This document shows, in pieces, positions 44,152 to 57,400 of a stretch of DNA of 64,000 bases (its first letter is position 1; each line of letters begins with the position of its first letter). The stretch covers positions 5,208,001 to 5,272,000 of the forward strand of contig JAHRBC010000001.1 of assembly GCA_022702545.1 (NCBI GenBank). The letters are read 5' to 3'. The notes under the pieces are model-generated. The model did not search any database, had not been told where the DNA came from, and saw only the letters and a list, made by a program, of their open reading frames with translations. The DNA comes from Phycomyces nitens. Its lineage: Eukaryota > Mucoromycota > Mucoromycetes > Mucorales > Phycomycetaceae. A program made the translations under genes and the position numbers.

Positions 44152-47100
44152 TAGTAAGCAGATAATCTTATGGTATGCGAAAGAAAAGAGAATAAATTCC
44201 ACAACCCACCCACCCACACAGTTTCTATTACTAGACTTGCCTAGACTTTTTCTTAACCAAGTCGTACTATCGATACACAAGTCTGCTGATTATATACGAC
44301 TTCTCCACCAAGTACTATAAAAAGCAAGAGCGCATTTATGATTCTGGAGTATTTGATACTACGGTTATGGAATTATCAAATATTGCCAGACATATTTACC
44401 ACACAAGATATTTACAAGAGCATGGTTACTCTATATGTGCAGTTAATAGATTTTATAATATAACCAACTAATGATCCAAAGTTGTACAGAGTATTCAACA
44501 ACGTACCTGAAAAGCAACTGTCTGGACACTATTTGCGCATTCCTAAATCTATATTTCAAATTTACACCCAGAAAATGGTTTTTATTAAAAAATATTGAAT
44601 ATATTCATGGTAAACAAGTAAATTTTGCTTATAAAAACTTGGTTGTCTATGTCAAAGATTGTTCTTGGCTTATAATAAAGTTACGCAACAGTATAATTAA
44701 TAAAAAGGTGATAATGAAGGCCAGCGAGAATATCACATGTTATAAAGCCGTACAACGTGAAAATTTATTGACCATTTGGAGAAAAACATGTATTCTATTG
44801 TGCTTGGCTTCCTCATCTATCATGGATATTGGTATCCAGAATAATTTGTGCTATAGAATAAATCCTAGTATAATGGAGCCGAGGAATTCGGTTTTTGATA
44901 CACCAAGTTTATTTAATGTAATTGTATAAGTCGCTTATAAGGGTTATTTAGAAATATAACCAGAGTTCGCTTTGATAGATTATGAATATACAAGTTGCTT
45001 ATATGCTAGAATACAAACATATTATAATAAGCCAGCTTGGCTTGTAAAGGTTGAGATTTGGAACTTCTGATAGCCTTTACACCTAAATACCAAAAAATAA
45101 TAATGCTCATGTGTCCACTTGTTCTAGGAACACTTTTTTTCTCTTACACAGCTTTAGTTGGTGTCTGTGAATTATTTTTTTTAAGTTATGGAATATCCTG
45201 TTTGTTTTACTCTATGCACATTTAAGCATATAATGACCATTAGTTTAAAATATTTATCCAACAGGAAACTTCTCAAGTCAATACGACAATCAATTGATTA
45301 GATCATTCTCAATAGTTTTTTGTGATTGCAATATATATTTATTTGGTTTTCAGTGGTAATAGAAATGCAGCTTTATTGCTTGTGTTTGCTATAGAAAGAC
45401 GTCCTGTAAAACATTTCTATTAAAATAAAACATGTTATCATTAGAGGGTACATAGTCTATCGAGAAACGAACAAGGCCAAGATATAAACACGGTTAAAAA
45501 ATAAACAAAATTTACATACAATATATATATATCTATGTTGTTTATTTAGCTATAGACAAAAACATTACATAAAGAAGTAAAAGAACAAGTAGCCAGAAGA
45601 TCGGTTCTAACCTTGGCAATCTTTTTTTATCAAACCTAATACACATTAAAAACCATGGCAGAAAATAGTTGTGCAATATGGTCTTTTACACGTGCACTTG
45701 AGGGTACACAAGAATCTCGGTTAAAAAATTGCTCTGTGCACAAAAGCGTGCCATGACTATATAGCTAGAGATACAAAAAGCCACAACCTTGATGGCTTTT
45801 GAACATAACGATAAAAACCACTGAGTGTAATATGTTGCAAAAGCATGTGATCCGTAAAGAATAACGCTTTATGAGAATGATTGTTATTAAGGCTATTGCT
45901 TTCAATTTGTTTTAGAAATTACAGGAGGTATTTTTTAATCTTAAAAGTCGAAACACATTTAAATGATTTTTTTTAAATAAAAGGCTCGAAAGAGTATGCT
46001 TCTTGAGAAAATGATTGCTTAATAGTGTATACTATAGTCAATATCATCTAACTAAGAATTTTTTTCTTCTTGCTAGAAACCATACCGACCCATAAATAAA
46101 ACGTGTAATAATATTGTACAAGTTTTTCCATAAAACTAATTTGTAGAACAATTTGACATTAGAATCGTTAATGCGAACAAATAAATCCGAGTTGTCGAAT
46201 ATTTTGTCCATTGACTTTAACTGACCCTTGATTATATCATTTATTGGAGATTAATGTAATTTTTTTGATTAGATATATAGAAAATTGACATACAAATATT
46301 AAAAGCACTTTTAGCCATAGTTTGTATTTAACAGTCCTTCAGGCAATAACAACAGAAATAGAGAAGATGGCATCCAACTTGACTATCCCACATCAAAAGT
46401 ATCATCAAATCAATAAGCATTCTGATAAAACAAAAGCACTGGCATTGGATTATGGCTACCAAGAAAGTATATTGGAGAATTCGATACTAAATCACACATT
46501 GTTGAATATATTTAGAGATATTCTTACGCAAATGTCAAATTCTAGATTATTAAGGAATCTCTCGTAGTAATATTATGCTTCACAAATATTGATGCTTCTC
46601 TCTTTGTTTTTAGTAAACCTGAATAAACAAAATAGTCCGTCTAGTTGGAATAAACTCAGTCTCTTATCCTACCATAATTAAATACCAATATTTATTAAAG
46701 CATCAAATAAGGCACATTTTCGCTGACAAGAATATAAAGAAGTTTGATGGGATATGTATTGATTTAGGCCAATTATCCCAGCCAATCTAGAAAATACTAT
46801 CGCTCCACTTAATCTCATTTCATAGAATTTACTATTTAGACTGATTGAATGCAATTGGCTGGGTATAGTGTCAAATAATAGGATGGTAGATTGAATATAC
46901 TTTCATCAATAGGCTTTGATAAAATAATCAGTATAGGATACTTTTCCTAAAAAGTAGGGATTGGATTTACTAATGTGTGAATATTTGGTGAAAATATAGC
47001 AAATATGGTACGACTTGTTCTTATATGATGTGATATTATTTTTGCATAGACGGATCCTTGGATGGCACAAATTGTTAAAACAGCGATCTTTACATTTTGG

Positions 47101-47165
47101 AATGACTATATAAACTAGATGGGTCAGTGCTCATAGCCTTTAATCAACGTTAAAGACCTTTTCAC
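44152..47165. other. large AT-rich intergenic region
   Basis: 3.0 kb. A 152-codon ATG frame at 44471-44929 (+) and an 81-codon frame at 46322-46567 (+) have Ile/Asn/Lys-rich composition and no recognisable domain. A TATATAAA box at 47107-47114 serves the next gene. The region may be decayed mobile DNA. Confidence 0.45.
47107..47114 (+). promoter_or_regulatory. TATA box of the MBOAT gene
   Basis: TATATAAA 52 bp upstream of the ATG at 47166. Confidence 0.5.
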
Positions 47166-48601
47166 ATGGATTATCAACATCTCTTTGAAGGCGCCTCATG
47201 GCGAGTTGTCCTCCCGATACCAATTGATATCCTGGTGTTTGCCACACCAGCAATAATACTCGGATATATTGCTACCACTCCTACCAGCACATTGTCAACA
47301 AAAACAAAGCAGATACTTTCCTTTCCTTTCTTGATCGGTGTAATGCCGCTTTCAATGGCCTTTATGTCTGGCCAAAAGAGTAAGATAGCACACAAACAAC
47401 TGTTTTTCAACAAAAATATTCTAATTGCATTCACTCTTTTCACAATTGGCTTTAGTTCTTGATATCCTAACATCCCTATTCACCTACAATGTGTTCATAC
47501 GCTTCTTGGAACTCATTTGGCTGGGACCAATTCTAAACGGACGTGAAGCATATATATCTAGTCAGGACTTTCACGAGGAACTCTGGAGTTGTCTACGCAG
47601 TTTTCCCAGACCGGCAAAATATGATACAAAGACTCTCAAAAAAGGAGAAGTAAAGACATACGTAAAAGATAGGGTAAGTTTATCTCGTGATAACTACATA
47701 CTAGCCAAAATACTCAAGGAATATATTATCTCTAGAAATTTTATCATATCATCCCTTTGTGGTTTACACATTATCTTGTTTGTGATATCATTGGTGCCTG
47801 GTTTTCGACCTTTAGTGCTCACGATGCCAAGAGAATATACGCAGAAAACACACCACTGTTCTTTTTCATCTTTGCTGGAGTAGTTGTTATAATGACAAGC
47901 GCTTTTAATGTGTTGGGTTACACGATGCAAATGTTCTACGTTCTCTATTATGAAGGCGGGTCTTATTCATCAGGTAAATATAAGAGAAAATTGTAAAAGA
48001 AGAGGGCTAACAAGGTGGTTCACTGACAGAACAATGGCATGAATTAATGCGGAATCCTGTCATCTCGACATCTATCACTTCACTCTGGTCCGAACGTTGG
48101 CACAGACTATTACGCTCAACATGGATTGCGTTTCCTTTCAAAACTACTCGTAGTGTTCTACAAAAGTTAATGGGAAAACCGACACCACAAAAGAATGCAA
48201 TCAGCTCTGCATTAGCATCATTTTCTGTATTCATCGTTTCCTCTGTGATGCACGAGTTCTTCCTTTACTCCAACCTCGACTGGCCAGTATACCGTGAATT
48301 CTATATGGGTGGACAGATTTACTTCTTTATGATCCAAGCTACAGTTGTAGTCTTTGAAAAGACCATTGGAGATGCTTTAGGCCGTCGTATTCCAACATCG
48401 TTTACCGAATCTCTCTTTGGAGCATTTTTAAAGTGGCTTTGGGTTATAATTTGTGTGTTTCCGTCCTTCCACCTGTTTGTGCTCGGCTATACAACCCTTG
48501 GTGCCCAGTTCAGCAATCCCTTCCACGCTTTACAGCCATATATTCTTGACTATGTTCGAAAGACTCCGGAGATTCACCCCTTCTTTGGTAGCTTGCTATA
48601 A
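47166..48601 (+). CDS. wax-synthase-type MBOAT acyltransferase
   Basis: A multi-span ER acyltransferase of the wax synthase-like MBOAT group. There are four exons: the first ends at GQK near 47381, the second starts ILDILTSLFTYNVFIRFLEL and ends VKDR near 47673, the third starts KFYHIIPLWFTHYLVCDI and ends SYSS near 47973, and the last starts EQWHELMRNPVISTS. The signature is SLWSERWHRLLRSTWIAFPF followed by the catalytic His in SSVMHEFFLY. At least eight hydrophobic helices; about 410 aa. The acceptor (fatty alcohol, sterol or a specialised metabolite) cannot be told from sequence. Confidence 0.83.
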
Positions 48602-51600
48602 AATACATTATTATATACATTACATACATTTATCACATTTATCACATTTATCACTTTTATCACTTTTACCATCATTCGAATTTTGATTTAAAGTACAGTA
48701 GTATATACATATGAATACTCTTATACACATACACATGTGCCTGGTGTAAATGTTTGCATGTGAATAAACCTCAATACCTACTTAAACATTACTCTATTTT
48801 TAATAAGCTGTATTTTAATTTTGTTTCAAATATCCAGGCAAGTTATTTACACCCGTTTTCAGACGAGCAAAAAAAAGTTATAATTGGCCATCCCAATGAC
48901 GGATTGATCTAAACCGACATTAAATACAACGGCAATTTAACAATATTTGAAATTAGACATGTACTAGACAAGTACAAGATGTTCTGATTAGCTAATGAGG
49001 AGAAGTCTCTTGAACAACTATATGAATTCATGGAAAAGACCAAGCTCTTTTCAATTCCAAGAAATCTCATAATCAAACATTAACAGAAATGGCACATATT
49101 ATCAAAATATATATCCAAAAGAAAGAAAAATGGATAAAGTTTTGTAAAACTCAATATATGCTACTATGTTGCCAAGAATCTGCTTACTATTAATCATATC
49201 CTCAATTTTTATTAGGATTCTCAGAATATTGGTAGGTATAATTCTCTTTGGTGAACGATTTTACGCCCTCAAGACCGCTACATTTATCAAGTTTAAAAGG
49301 AAGCCTGGGGTACATGTTTTGTAATTCCCACCAAAGGGTTTATATATATATACGTATATAAAAAGGCACCTAGAGACCTTCTTGACAATTGGGTATGCTC
49401 ATCAACCAACCCAAATACAACCACGAAACATTTAAAAGGCCTTTACAAGACGAACAGTCAGACGCAATATTAAATCGATGTAAAAGATATTAAACTATAC
49501 AAGATCGTCTTGCCATCTCTTCAAATGTAAATATGGGATACTAGTCAATAAGCACATATTGTATATCAACTGGTATATGTATTGTAGAGTGATATTTGGG
49601 CATTAAAGCTCTATAATATTCAAGTGCTCCAAGGAAATCTTGTGAGATTTGGTTTCAATATTGTTGGATCGTCAAGTAGATATGCAGGGTATTCAAGAGT
49701 AGTTGGAATATCATGTAAATGTACTTATGCTCATACCACTCTAGAGATGGTTTATCTTTGGATTATTTAATATCCAAAATTCACTAATGTGTTGTATATA
49801 CTTCCTGACATAGTATTGTACATTAAATATGCCAGATGCTTATCACTCTGCAGTCTATGCACAAGTAAAATGTCTCCTATCGATTGGTGTGGGACAACAA
49901 GTAAAGTAAATATACATGAGAATGTTTGCTCATCAATATATACATATATAATATGCAAGAAGAAAGCTAGTCTGTCCATAAATGCAGCTCCACATGCTTC
50001 CCATACGTTAATCTTGTATTATTTTTCAGAAATATTATAGGGTAGCTGGTCTACAACTTTAGGAACATGAGTATTGCTGGCTACACAATTCAAAGTCTAC
50101 ATCTGATGGCCAGGTTCCAAGAGGCTTCAAAGCAATAAATTACCCATTCCAAAACACTGAATTATGTCTTGAGATCTACCTAAACATCTATTATACTCTG
50201 TATTAAAGATATATGTCGCCAAAAAAAAAACCAAGACTACAAGGAATATTTGCAAAATTGTCGATAAACATGGATCCTTCTAGATCACATTAAAAAAACT
50301 ATTACTTTAAGCCATGAACCTGACTTTTTTCTTTTAGGTTTTGAAACTTATCGATTTTTGAAACAACGTAATTATCTAAATACTTTGCAGATATTCAACG
50401 CAGTTTTTCAAGTCATTGTAGCCTTGAAAATTATTGCAAGATCATCAGTTTATCGAGTCTAGATGTTTCAAGTCTCCTTTGGTTCATTGAAGTATATAAA
50501 TATTGAAAAAAGAACCTACTGTTGATCCAAATAGCTTTTAAAGAGAACCAAATAACAGAAAGTTTTAGTTACAGAATTAGAGACACAGACTATGAATTCC
50601 ATACATCCAACTTTGGATTTTATCATTGCCACCGAATATAGTAAACATTGAAAATGGTATTTTCTAATAAATCATACCATTACAGATCGATGAATATAAC
50701 AGTTTTCAGCCCAACTTGACCATGTATTAATAACCAAGGATATTGATTCCCAGAGTCCAAGCCAAGAAAAAAGAAGACTAATGTTGGACATTTACGGCAA
50801 TGAATGCACAATTTGACAAAATCTATAGTTGAGCTGTAACTCATCTGGACTTCTTTAGATTCCTATGCAAGCATTATAAAACACCAAGGTTTAATGTCTG
50901 TTTTCTTTAAATAACAAGAGCTCAAGTCTAGCCTGATCTTGTTCTAAAAAAAGGATAACATGTAATATACGAAATGGACCAGCATTAGAAGCAGTGAAAT
51001 ATCCCACCCAAGAATGGTCTAGCCTGCCCATAAACCATATTTATTGGCTTAAAAAAAGTATAAAAATCTAGAATTACGTCTATTTATTAACAAGTGAGAC
51101 TAATGAGTTAAAACTCTATTGGCTATTTATGGTTGCTAGGTTAGTAAGAAAATAGATAGAGTTGCTAGGTCGGTTTTCTAAATGGATGCCATTTCCTACA
51201 GTGATAACCTTGTACACCTGAGAGCTGCCTTTGGTTTCATTGTTACCATTACTGTTTTGTCACAAATAGTCAAACACAGGGCGTCGAGAGCCATATAGAA
51301 ACCGTCGCACATATATCACGTCAAACAGAGCCTTACCCCTCTTTCTATTTTGTTCTCAAAAGTCCAAGTACTTGATTGTGTCAGAGATGGTTTGTTTTTA
51401 GAATTTAATCTTGCAATTATCTTTATAATTATGATTTTTATTGCTTAATCTACTGGTTGAGCGAATTAGATACTAAAACTTCAATTGCCTGGATTCTGTC
51501 ATTGCGGCAAATGCTTTGATCTTTAGATTACAGCCAAGCCTCTGAAACGTATCATTCACCTTGCTCACCCTCCGAACAACCGATCCACGCTAGTTTGTAT

Positions 51601-52225
51601 GTGGCACCTAGAGAGTGCTCAACGTAAAGACTATTTTACACGAGTAAATGGCAAAACAATAAACAGATATTTTATGGCATGGTTTGCAGCAAATCTATTC
51701 TACAACTGATTTTATACAAAATTCTTTAGGCTTACCTTATCTTTTGTGACAAACGATTATTATTATGCTTATTTTAGCATTCCCATCTCCATTACACAAA
51801 GATGAATACTGAAGATGGCATCAGTTGTACAAGCTGACATAACGAGCCACACTTTGGTTTCTATACCTTAAAGAGACCGGACTGTTTCAAGGAGCTAGGA
51901 CCTTTGCGTTGTAATGACCGCAGTTGATGGACAATAATGAACTTGCTAGACTCCAAAGGACAAACATCGACAAGTATTCTTGTAGAAAATTTACCGGTGG
52001 GATGATCAATAAAGTCATGCTGTCTATAGTCGCCATGAGATATTCTCCCTTTTTTGATAAATGTCCTGACCACTGAGTCGTTTTAACCTGCAGAAGGATG
52101 TAAATGCCATTTTATTTTTATAGCACCAAATACATCATTTTGCTCAACCACAACTCAAGGTCCCCCCTCGAACCTCATTTCCTTCCTTCTCTCTCCCTTT
52201 CCTCTCTAATTTCGGTATTTTTGCC
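48602..52225. other. largest intergenic region
   Basis: 3.6 kb, AT-rich. It starts with a 9-bp tandem repeat (48632-48667). A 70-codon minus-strand frame at 51861-52073 (FSTRILVDVCPLESSKFIIV inside) and a 37-codon minus run near 51480-51590 look coding-like but match no family known to me. No complete gene was found. Confidence 0.45.
48632..48667. repeat. 9-bp tandem repeat (ATCACATTT/ATCACTTTT x4)
   Basis: Two ATCACATTT units followed by two ATCACTTTT units, directly after the MBOAT stop in its 3' region. Confidence 0.9.
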
Positions 52226-55200
52226 ATGCAAACCGAAGTCATCGTATCCAGGACACAGTCCACACACACTCTATCTCTTACTGCTACCCACCAGGACGAC
52301 ACCAGAAAGAGAAGAATGACAATGACTGCCACAAAACTCGAACCCTCAAAGCCATCTGCTCCCATCAAAAAAGAGCAGCCAAAGACATCCATCAGACTGC
52401 CGACCCGCAAAGACTCTCTTAAACACGCCTCCATTCCCTCCCTTTCTCCTACAATCCCCAACACGACCAATGCAACAGCTGGGCCAATAAAAGGAAAAGA
52501 GAGTGCCAAGATTGCCAACCCATCAATGATATCGAGGCGCCAGTCGATGAGAGCAACTACACTTGGTCTTGCCAAAGCCGTTCCTTTGTCCAACCCAAAC
52601 AAACCCCCAGCCAACGTGGGTGTGCGCGCACCGGAAGCGCAAGACACCACAAACGGAAAGGCCCTCAGGGGAACCGGCATAAACTTTTTGACAAAACGAA
52701 GAAACAGTGCCATGGAACCAGTCAACCAAAAGCCACCAGCAGCAATTGCCTCGCTTGCAAATGAAGTTCCTTCACCAACATCCCCAAAGTCATCAAAGCA
52801 AAAGAAACTCGAATTGATCAATCGCCAAGTTCGCCGGTTCTCAATGCCTGCAGCTCCCATTGAAGCACCCATTATTCCAGTACAACCACATCAGCGTGGA
52901 CCATGGCCTTCAGTCGGAACCACTCGACCCTCTCTCACGCCAGCTCAAGCCCAAAAAACGAATGAAAAATTACCTCTTGAAAAAGACAAAAGCCTCGCAT
53001 TGACCAAGAAAAAGTCCCAGCAGCTTAAAGCATCATTACTCAGCCAGGAGCCGATGAACGTCATTCATGAGATTCCACCTAGTGACACATCGTCAGTCCA
53101 CAGCGACACCCAAGAAGATGAACTCGACATCGTTGGGACTGAGATGGTTATGGAATCAAGCATATCGATTTACACTTCGTCTTTATCCGGCGAGAGCTCG
53201 ACCAATCTTAGTCGTCGTACAGAGAGTCCTGTCTCTGATGCCGGTGCTGTGGCTCGGGTGGAGTGCAGCCTGGAAGATGGAGCTGTGCCCGCCTCACCAA
53301 CTTCGCCCACTCTACCAATTTTGCCTGCTTTGCCTGCCTTGGCTGCAGTCCAGGATGTACAGGATACCTCTGATCCTCTTTTCACTCGCATTGTTCGAAC
53401 TGACATGAAAGCATCTGCACCTCTCCAATCGACTATCCAGACCGTTCGTCACCGACGATCTGTCCCGGATGCGTTGCACAATAACTCTGGTGATACAGAA
53501 ACCTCGCGAGAAACACGTACTCCGTCACGCAAAGGCAGCCAATCTAGTCTGCGCGGGAGTAATTGCACACAGCACCCGACATGGCTATCCAATGCTGGGT
53601 TTATGCGCAAGACCAAGTGCGCGGCCTGTAGTTCTCACACTGCCAAGAACATCAGCGCAGACATTCCACACACCGTGTCGAGTGAAGGTTCGAGTGGCCG
53701 CTGTCGAACATTGTCCAGGTCGAGTTCAATGATGTTTGATCGCAAGAGCAGTGCTGGTTCCCTGGCCCTCTCGACCCAGTCTGGTCCCACAACTAGCGGA
53801 AAAGACGTGTCTCTGGGTAGGCTCGAGCACTCGACCGGTAGCTCACTCAGGTGCCTTTCTTTGCTAAATGAATCCAATCAGTCCAAGACTGACGATCACT
53901 CGATTCATCCGCACCTCGACCCCAGTCTGTCCTCGATTAGTGATGAAATTGTGTACGACTTTAAAGATTCTCCCGCAAGTGCAACAGCCCACACCACAGA
54001 TGATCACACCGAGAGTCCCAGAACCACCATCCCGACTCATTCAGTATTTCTTCATCACTTGACTCAAAAGCACATCAATCTTCATGCCAATATTGCCTTT
54101 TTACCCCTGGCCGCCTCAGCAGCCGTGGCAGCAGCCGAAGCAGCAGCATCGATTTATCCTCAGGATCCACAAGCCACAAGTGATGCTCAGGTCAGTACCA
54201 CAGTAGTCAATGCGGATGGTACCATCTCGTCCGACAGCCGTATCACTACAGCCATCGCAACAGCAGCAGCAGCAGCAGCAGCCTATGTTGTGAACACAGC
54301 CACACGTGGGCATGACGACACAAAGATCGAGGAAGATCATAAAGAGATCTTTATGGACATGCTTTCTACTTGCATTGAGCGTTCTGATAAACTTGACAAG
54401 CTTAAGCGCGATCTGCAGGAGTCTGAGCAGCGCATAAATGAGATCCACACCAACCAGGCCAAGAAGCCTTCTGCTAAGCAAGATCAGCAATATTCCCAAC
54501 AAATCCTAGAGTACAAGAATATCGTCAAGACACAGCGTCAGATGATGGATGAAATGGAGGGTCTCTTGGCCAGTTTTGGTGTCCATACAAAGCGTCCTTT
54601 ATCGGTATCCTCTAGTTCACAGTCAAGCACTGGCTCAGTGTCTACTCCATCACAGGCCAGCTGGAGCAATATGTGGAATGGCGCCAAGGACGAAGGGATC
54701 ACCAAGATGCGCTGGAATGTTAGTCAGCTTGTTGGTGGAGGAGTCGGTACAGGACGCCTAGTCGAGAAGAAGACGGACACTGATGGCTCGTGCGTAATGG
54801 TGATTGCTGGCTCAGGTGTCACTACCGAATCACGGCTGCTCCCAAAGGTAATTAAGAAAATCAAATTAATCAATGTATAAATTATGTGTATATTAACTGG
54901 CCATTTTATTCATTAGCGTCTCGTATCTGATACCCAAGACGATGCCGTTCACCACCACAAATACGTCTTGCAATTGAACGAAGAAGATCGACGCAATAAA
55001 TTCGTATTAAAGTCCACCAAAGAATGGACCCAGGATAAAGAAGTCAAATGCTGTGAGTTTGTACTGAGTCCTGGTAGCGAGTCTGAGGAAGCCTCGACAT
55101 GCTCTGTTAAATTTGGATTCCTCCAACGCCGTCATCATTGTCGCAGGTAAGATTGAATTGATGATTTCATTAAAAAACGTGAGACAAACCATGGCCTCTT

Positions 55201-55355
55201 TTTATAGATGTGGGCACATATTCTGCAATAATCACAGTTCAAACCGACTGCCACTCTTTGAGACCACAGACGAGAAGCCAGAATGGGGTCGTGTATGCGA
55301 TACCTGTTTCCATGACCTTGCTGGACCCCATCTCCGCAAGTTCAACGCATCATAA
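52226..55355 (+). CDS. variant FYVE zinc-finger protein with long disordered N-terminus
   Basis: About 1000 aa in three exons. Exon 1 (52226-about 54848) is Ser/Thr/Pro-rich and disordered, with Ala runs (AASAAVAAAEAAASIYPQ and ATAAAAAAAYVV), then a coiled coil (SDKLKRDLQESEQRINEIHT; IVKTQRQMMDEMEGLLASFG). Exon 2 has WTQDKEVKCCEF and ASTCSVKFGFLQRRHHCR; exon 3 continues RCGHIFCNNHSSNRLPLF and GRVCDTCF. This is the FYVE WxxD, RRHHCR and RVC pattern, with His in place of a Cys in FCNNH, as in some other fungal FYVE proteins. PI3P binding on endosomes or vacuoles is inferred. The end is LRKFNAS. The upstream ATG gives the longest frame; an internal start at 52317 is possible. Confidence 0.8.
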
Positions 55356-55858
55356 TTCTTTTGAAGGTTGCGTTTCTTTTAAGATGGCAGGACCTCTTTA
55401 TGACACTTCTTTCACTACATCACTGCCAACCATCCCCTATGTACGTTCTGTAGTATATAAGCATTTATGTACAATGCCGTCGTTTATTCCCCCTTACATA
55501 ACCGCATCATCTTTTTCATCTTATTTCTCTCCTGACCAATGCTTACATATAACATATAATAAATCTCATATACCACCTAAATATGACAATCATTATAATT
55601 TTAGCATTAATTTTTTATTGTAAATACAATGATTATATATACTCGTTAAGTTGCATGTTTTTTTTTCTTAAAAAAAAGAAGACATGGCAGAGGTTTACAG
55701 GGGTTGAATTTACATAGCAGACATTGAATGACTGAACCGAGAGATCTTCTTTATCGAAAAGTTCGTATAGAATGGACATGGCAAAGAAAGAAAGAAAAAA
55801 AGATCCTTGCGATCAACCTAGGCTGACGTCCAAGGAATCTTTTTTGCAAGCCAAGAGT
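55356..55858. other. intergenic, between convergent genes
   Basis: 503 bp between the 3' ends of the FYVE gene and RAD51. AT-rich 3' UTR-like sequence only. Confidence 0.6.
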
Positions 55859-57400
55859 TTACTCTACGGCATCAGATATACCATCTTCTGTGATGGAAAA
55901 TGTGCATTCGTTTTCAGGAAGAGAAGGAGAGTCGTAAATCTTACAAATACGATTCTCACCACGACCCTTTCTAAGATAAAGTCTAGATAGCAAGTTAGGA
56001 TTCCATTCGAATTTATGGCATGATATTAACAGAATTGTACCTTGTACATGATGCATGGGCAATGATATTTCCGCCCGCCGGCTTCTTTGGGTCAGGATTA
56101 AACATGGATGCTCCACCATCTACCTGGGCAACCACTTGATTAGTGATAACGACCGCAATGCCAAACTATCAAAGATATACAAGAATATTAGTTATATTGA
56201 AATGTCTTGATATTCACATCACCTACCTCATCAGCCAATCTCTGCAACTGACGAAGGAATTGGGCCAAGTGGGTCTGCCGTGCTGCCAATTCACCTCTTC
56301 CAGAGTAGTCAGTACGGTACAAAGCCATGGCACTATCTACAATCAAAATTGCGAATCTAACATCCAGAACATAATAATAGATTCCATCAGAGCCATTATC
56401 GACTTTATCACTCTTCCAATCTACCTCGACTCTGACATCATCGCTGCCGCTTGCAGTAAGAGTGATGATTGGTGGTCAGTGTTATAAGCTCGGGCATAAG
56501 CAATGTTATCCAGAGTACTCTCATTATCCATGCCATAACTATAATGCCCATATACGATAAGTAACCTCCCATTAGACCCGATTTCATAATTCATACACAC
56601 CGTTGGGATACTGCCAAGATACGAGTAGGACGAAAGGTGCCCTCGGTATCGATATACATGCACTTTCCTTGTCCTCCACCAGCGTCAATGGGAAGCTACA
56701 AATATATTTATCTGTTACAATCCACAAGCACTCTAAAGCCATCTTGAACCATTCCCAACATACCTGACATGTTACAGAAAGCATATGGCACAGCTGACTC
56801 TTTCCTGTTCTGAATTCACCAAAGATCTCTGTAATCGAGCCAGTCTCAATACCGCCTATTCAAATGATTTCCTGTAATCTTAGTATTCTATACTTTGATC
56901 GCTAAAGAGATATGTATATAAAAGAGGGACCGAGGGCATAATATCTCACCTCCCAACGCTTTATCTAGGTCCTTGGATCCTGTCGTTATGGTAACAATGT
57001 CCTGTCGTCTTGTGTGTACTTCCATTGCTGTTGTGAATCCCAAGTTGACAAGTTTGGCAGCTATTGTGATATTATGGGCAATTTCGATAAGAATGTTTAT
57101 CGAAAAGTCGATAGATTTGGTCTAGGCTTATTTACCTTCAGCCAGTAGTTTGTCAGCCTTGGTCTCTGAAATGCCCTTGATTGTCAAAAGATGCTTTTTT
57201 GGTGCGTATGCAATCGATTCAATTGTGTAGAATCCTGCTTCTTTGAGTTTTTTGATATCCATTGAAGAGATTCCGCTTTTCTAAACATCAGGATCAGATC
57301 AAGACACCATGAGATCAAGCGTACCTAGATTTACCTCCATATGGGCGATCAACATGGGACCACTTTCTTCAAATTCTTGACCATCGTTATACTGCGACAT
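55859..57400 (-). CDS. rad51: DNA recombinase RAD51
   Basis: The eukaryotic RecA homologue that forms filaments for homologous recombination. It starts [20 protein letters not shown] at 57400. A helix-hairpin-helix N-terminal domain follows ([20 protein letters not shown]). Then come Walker A in [17 protein letters not shown] (near 56800-56820), [12 protein letters not shown], Walker B in [19 protein letters not shown], the L1/L2 loop region [20 protein letters not shown], and the end [20 protein letters not shown]. The tail is ISDAVE, like DAKD/DAKE in other RAD51. At least eight exons with 50-90 bp introns; about 340 aa. All catalytic motifs look intact. Confidence 0.97.

Noticed and set aside
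52144..52872. 242-codon minus-strand frame opposite the FYVE gene
   Set aside because: Antisense shadow of the disordered Ser/Pro-rich coding region, with no conserved motif.
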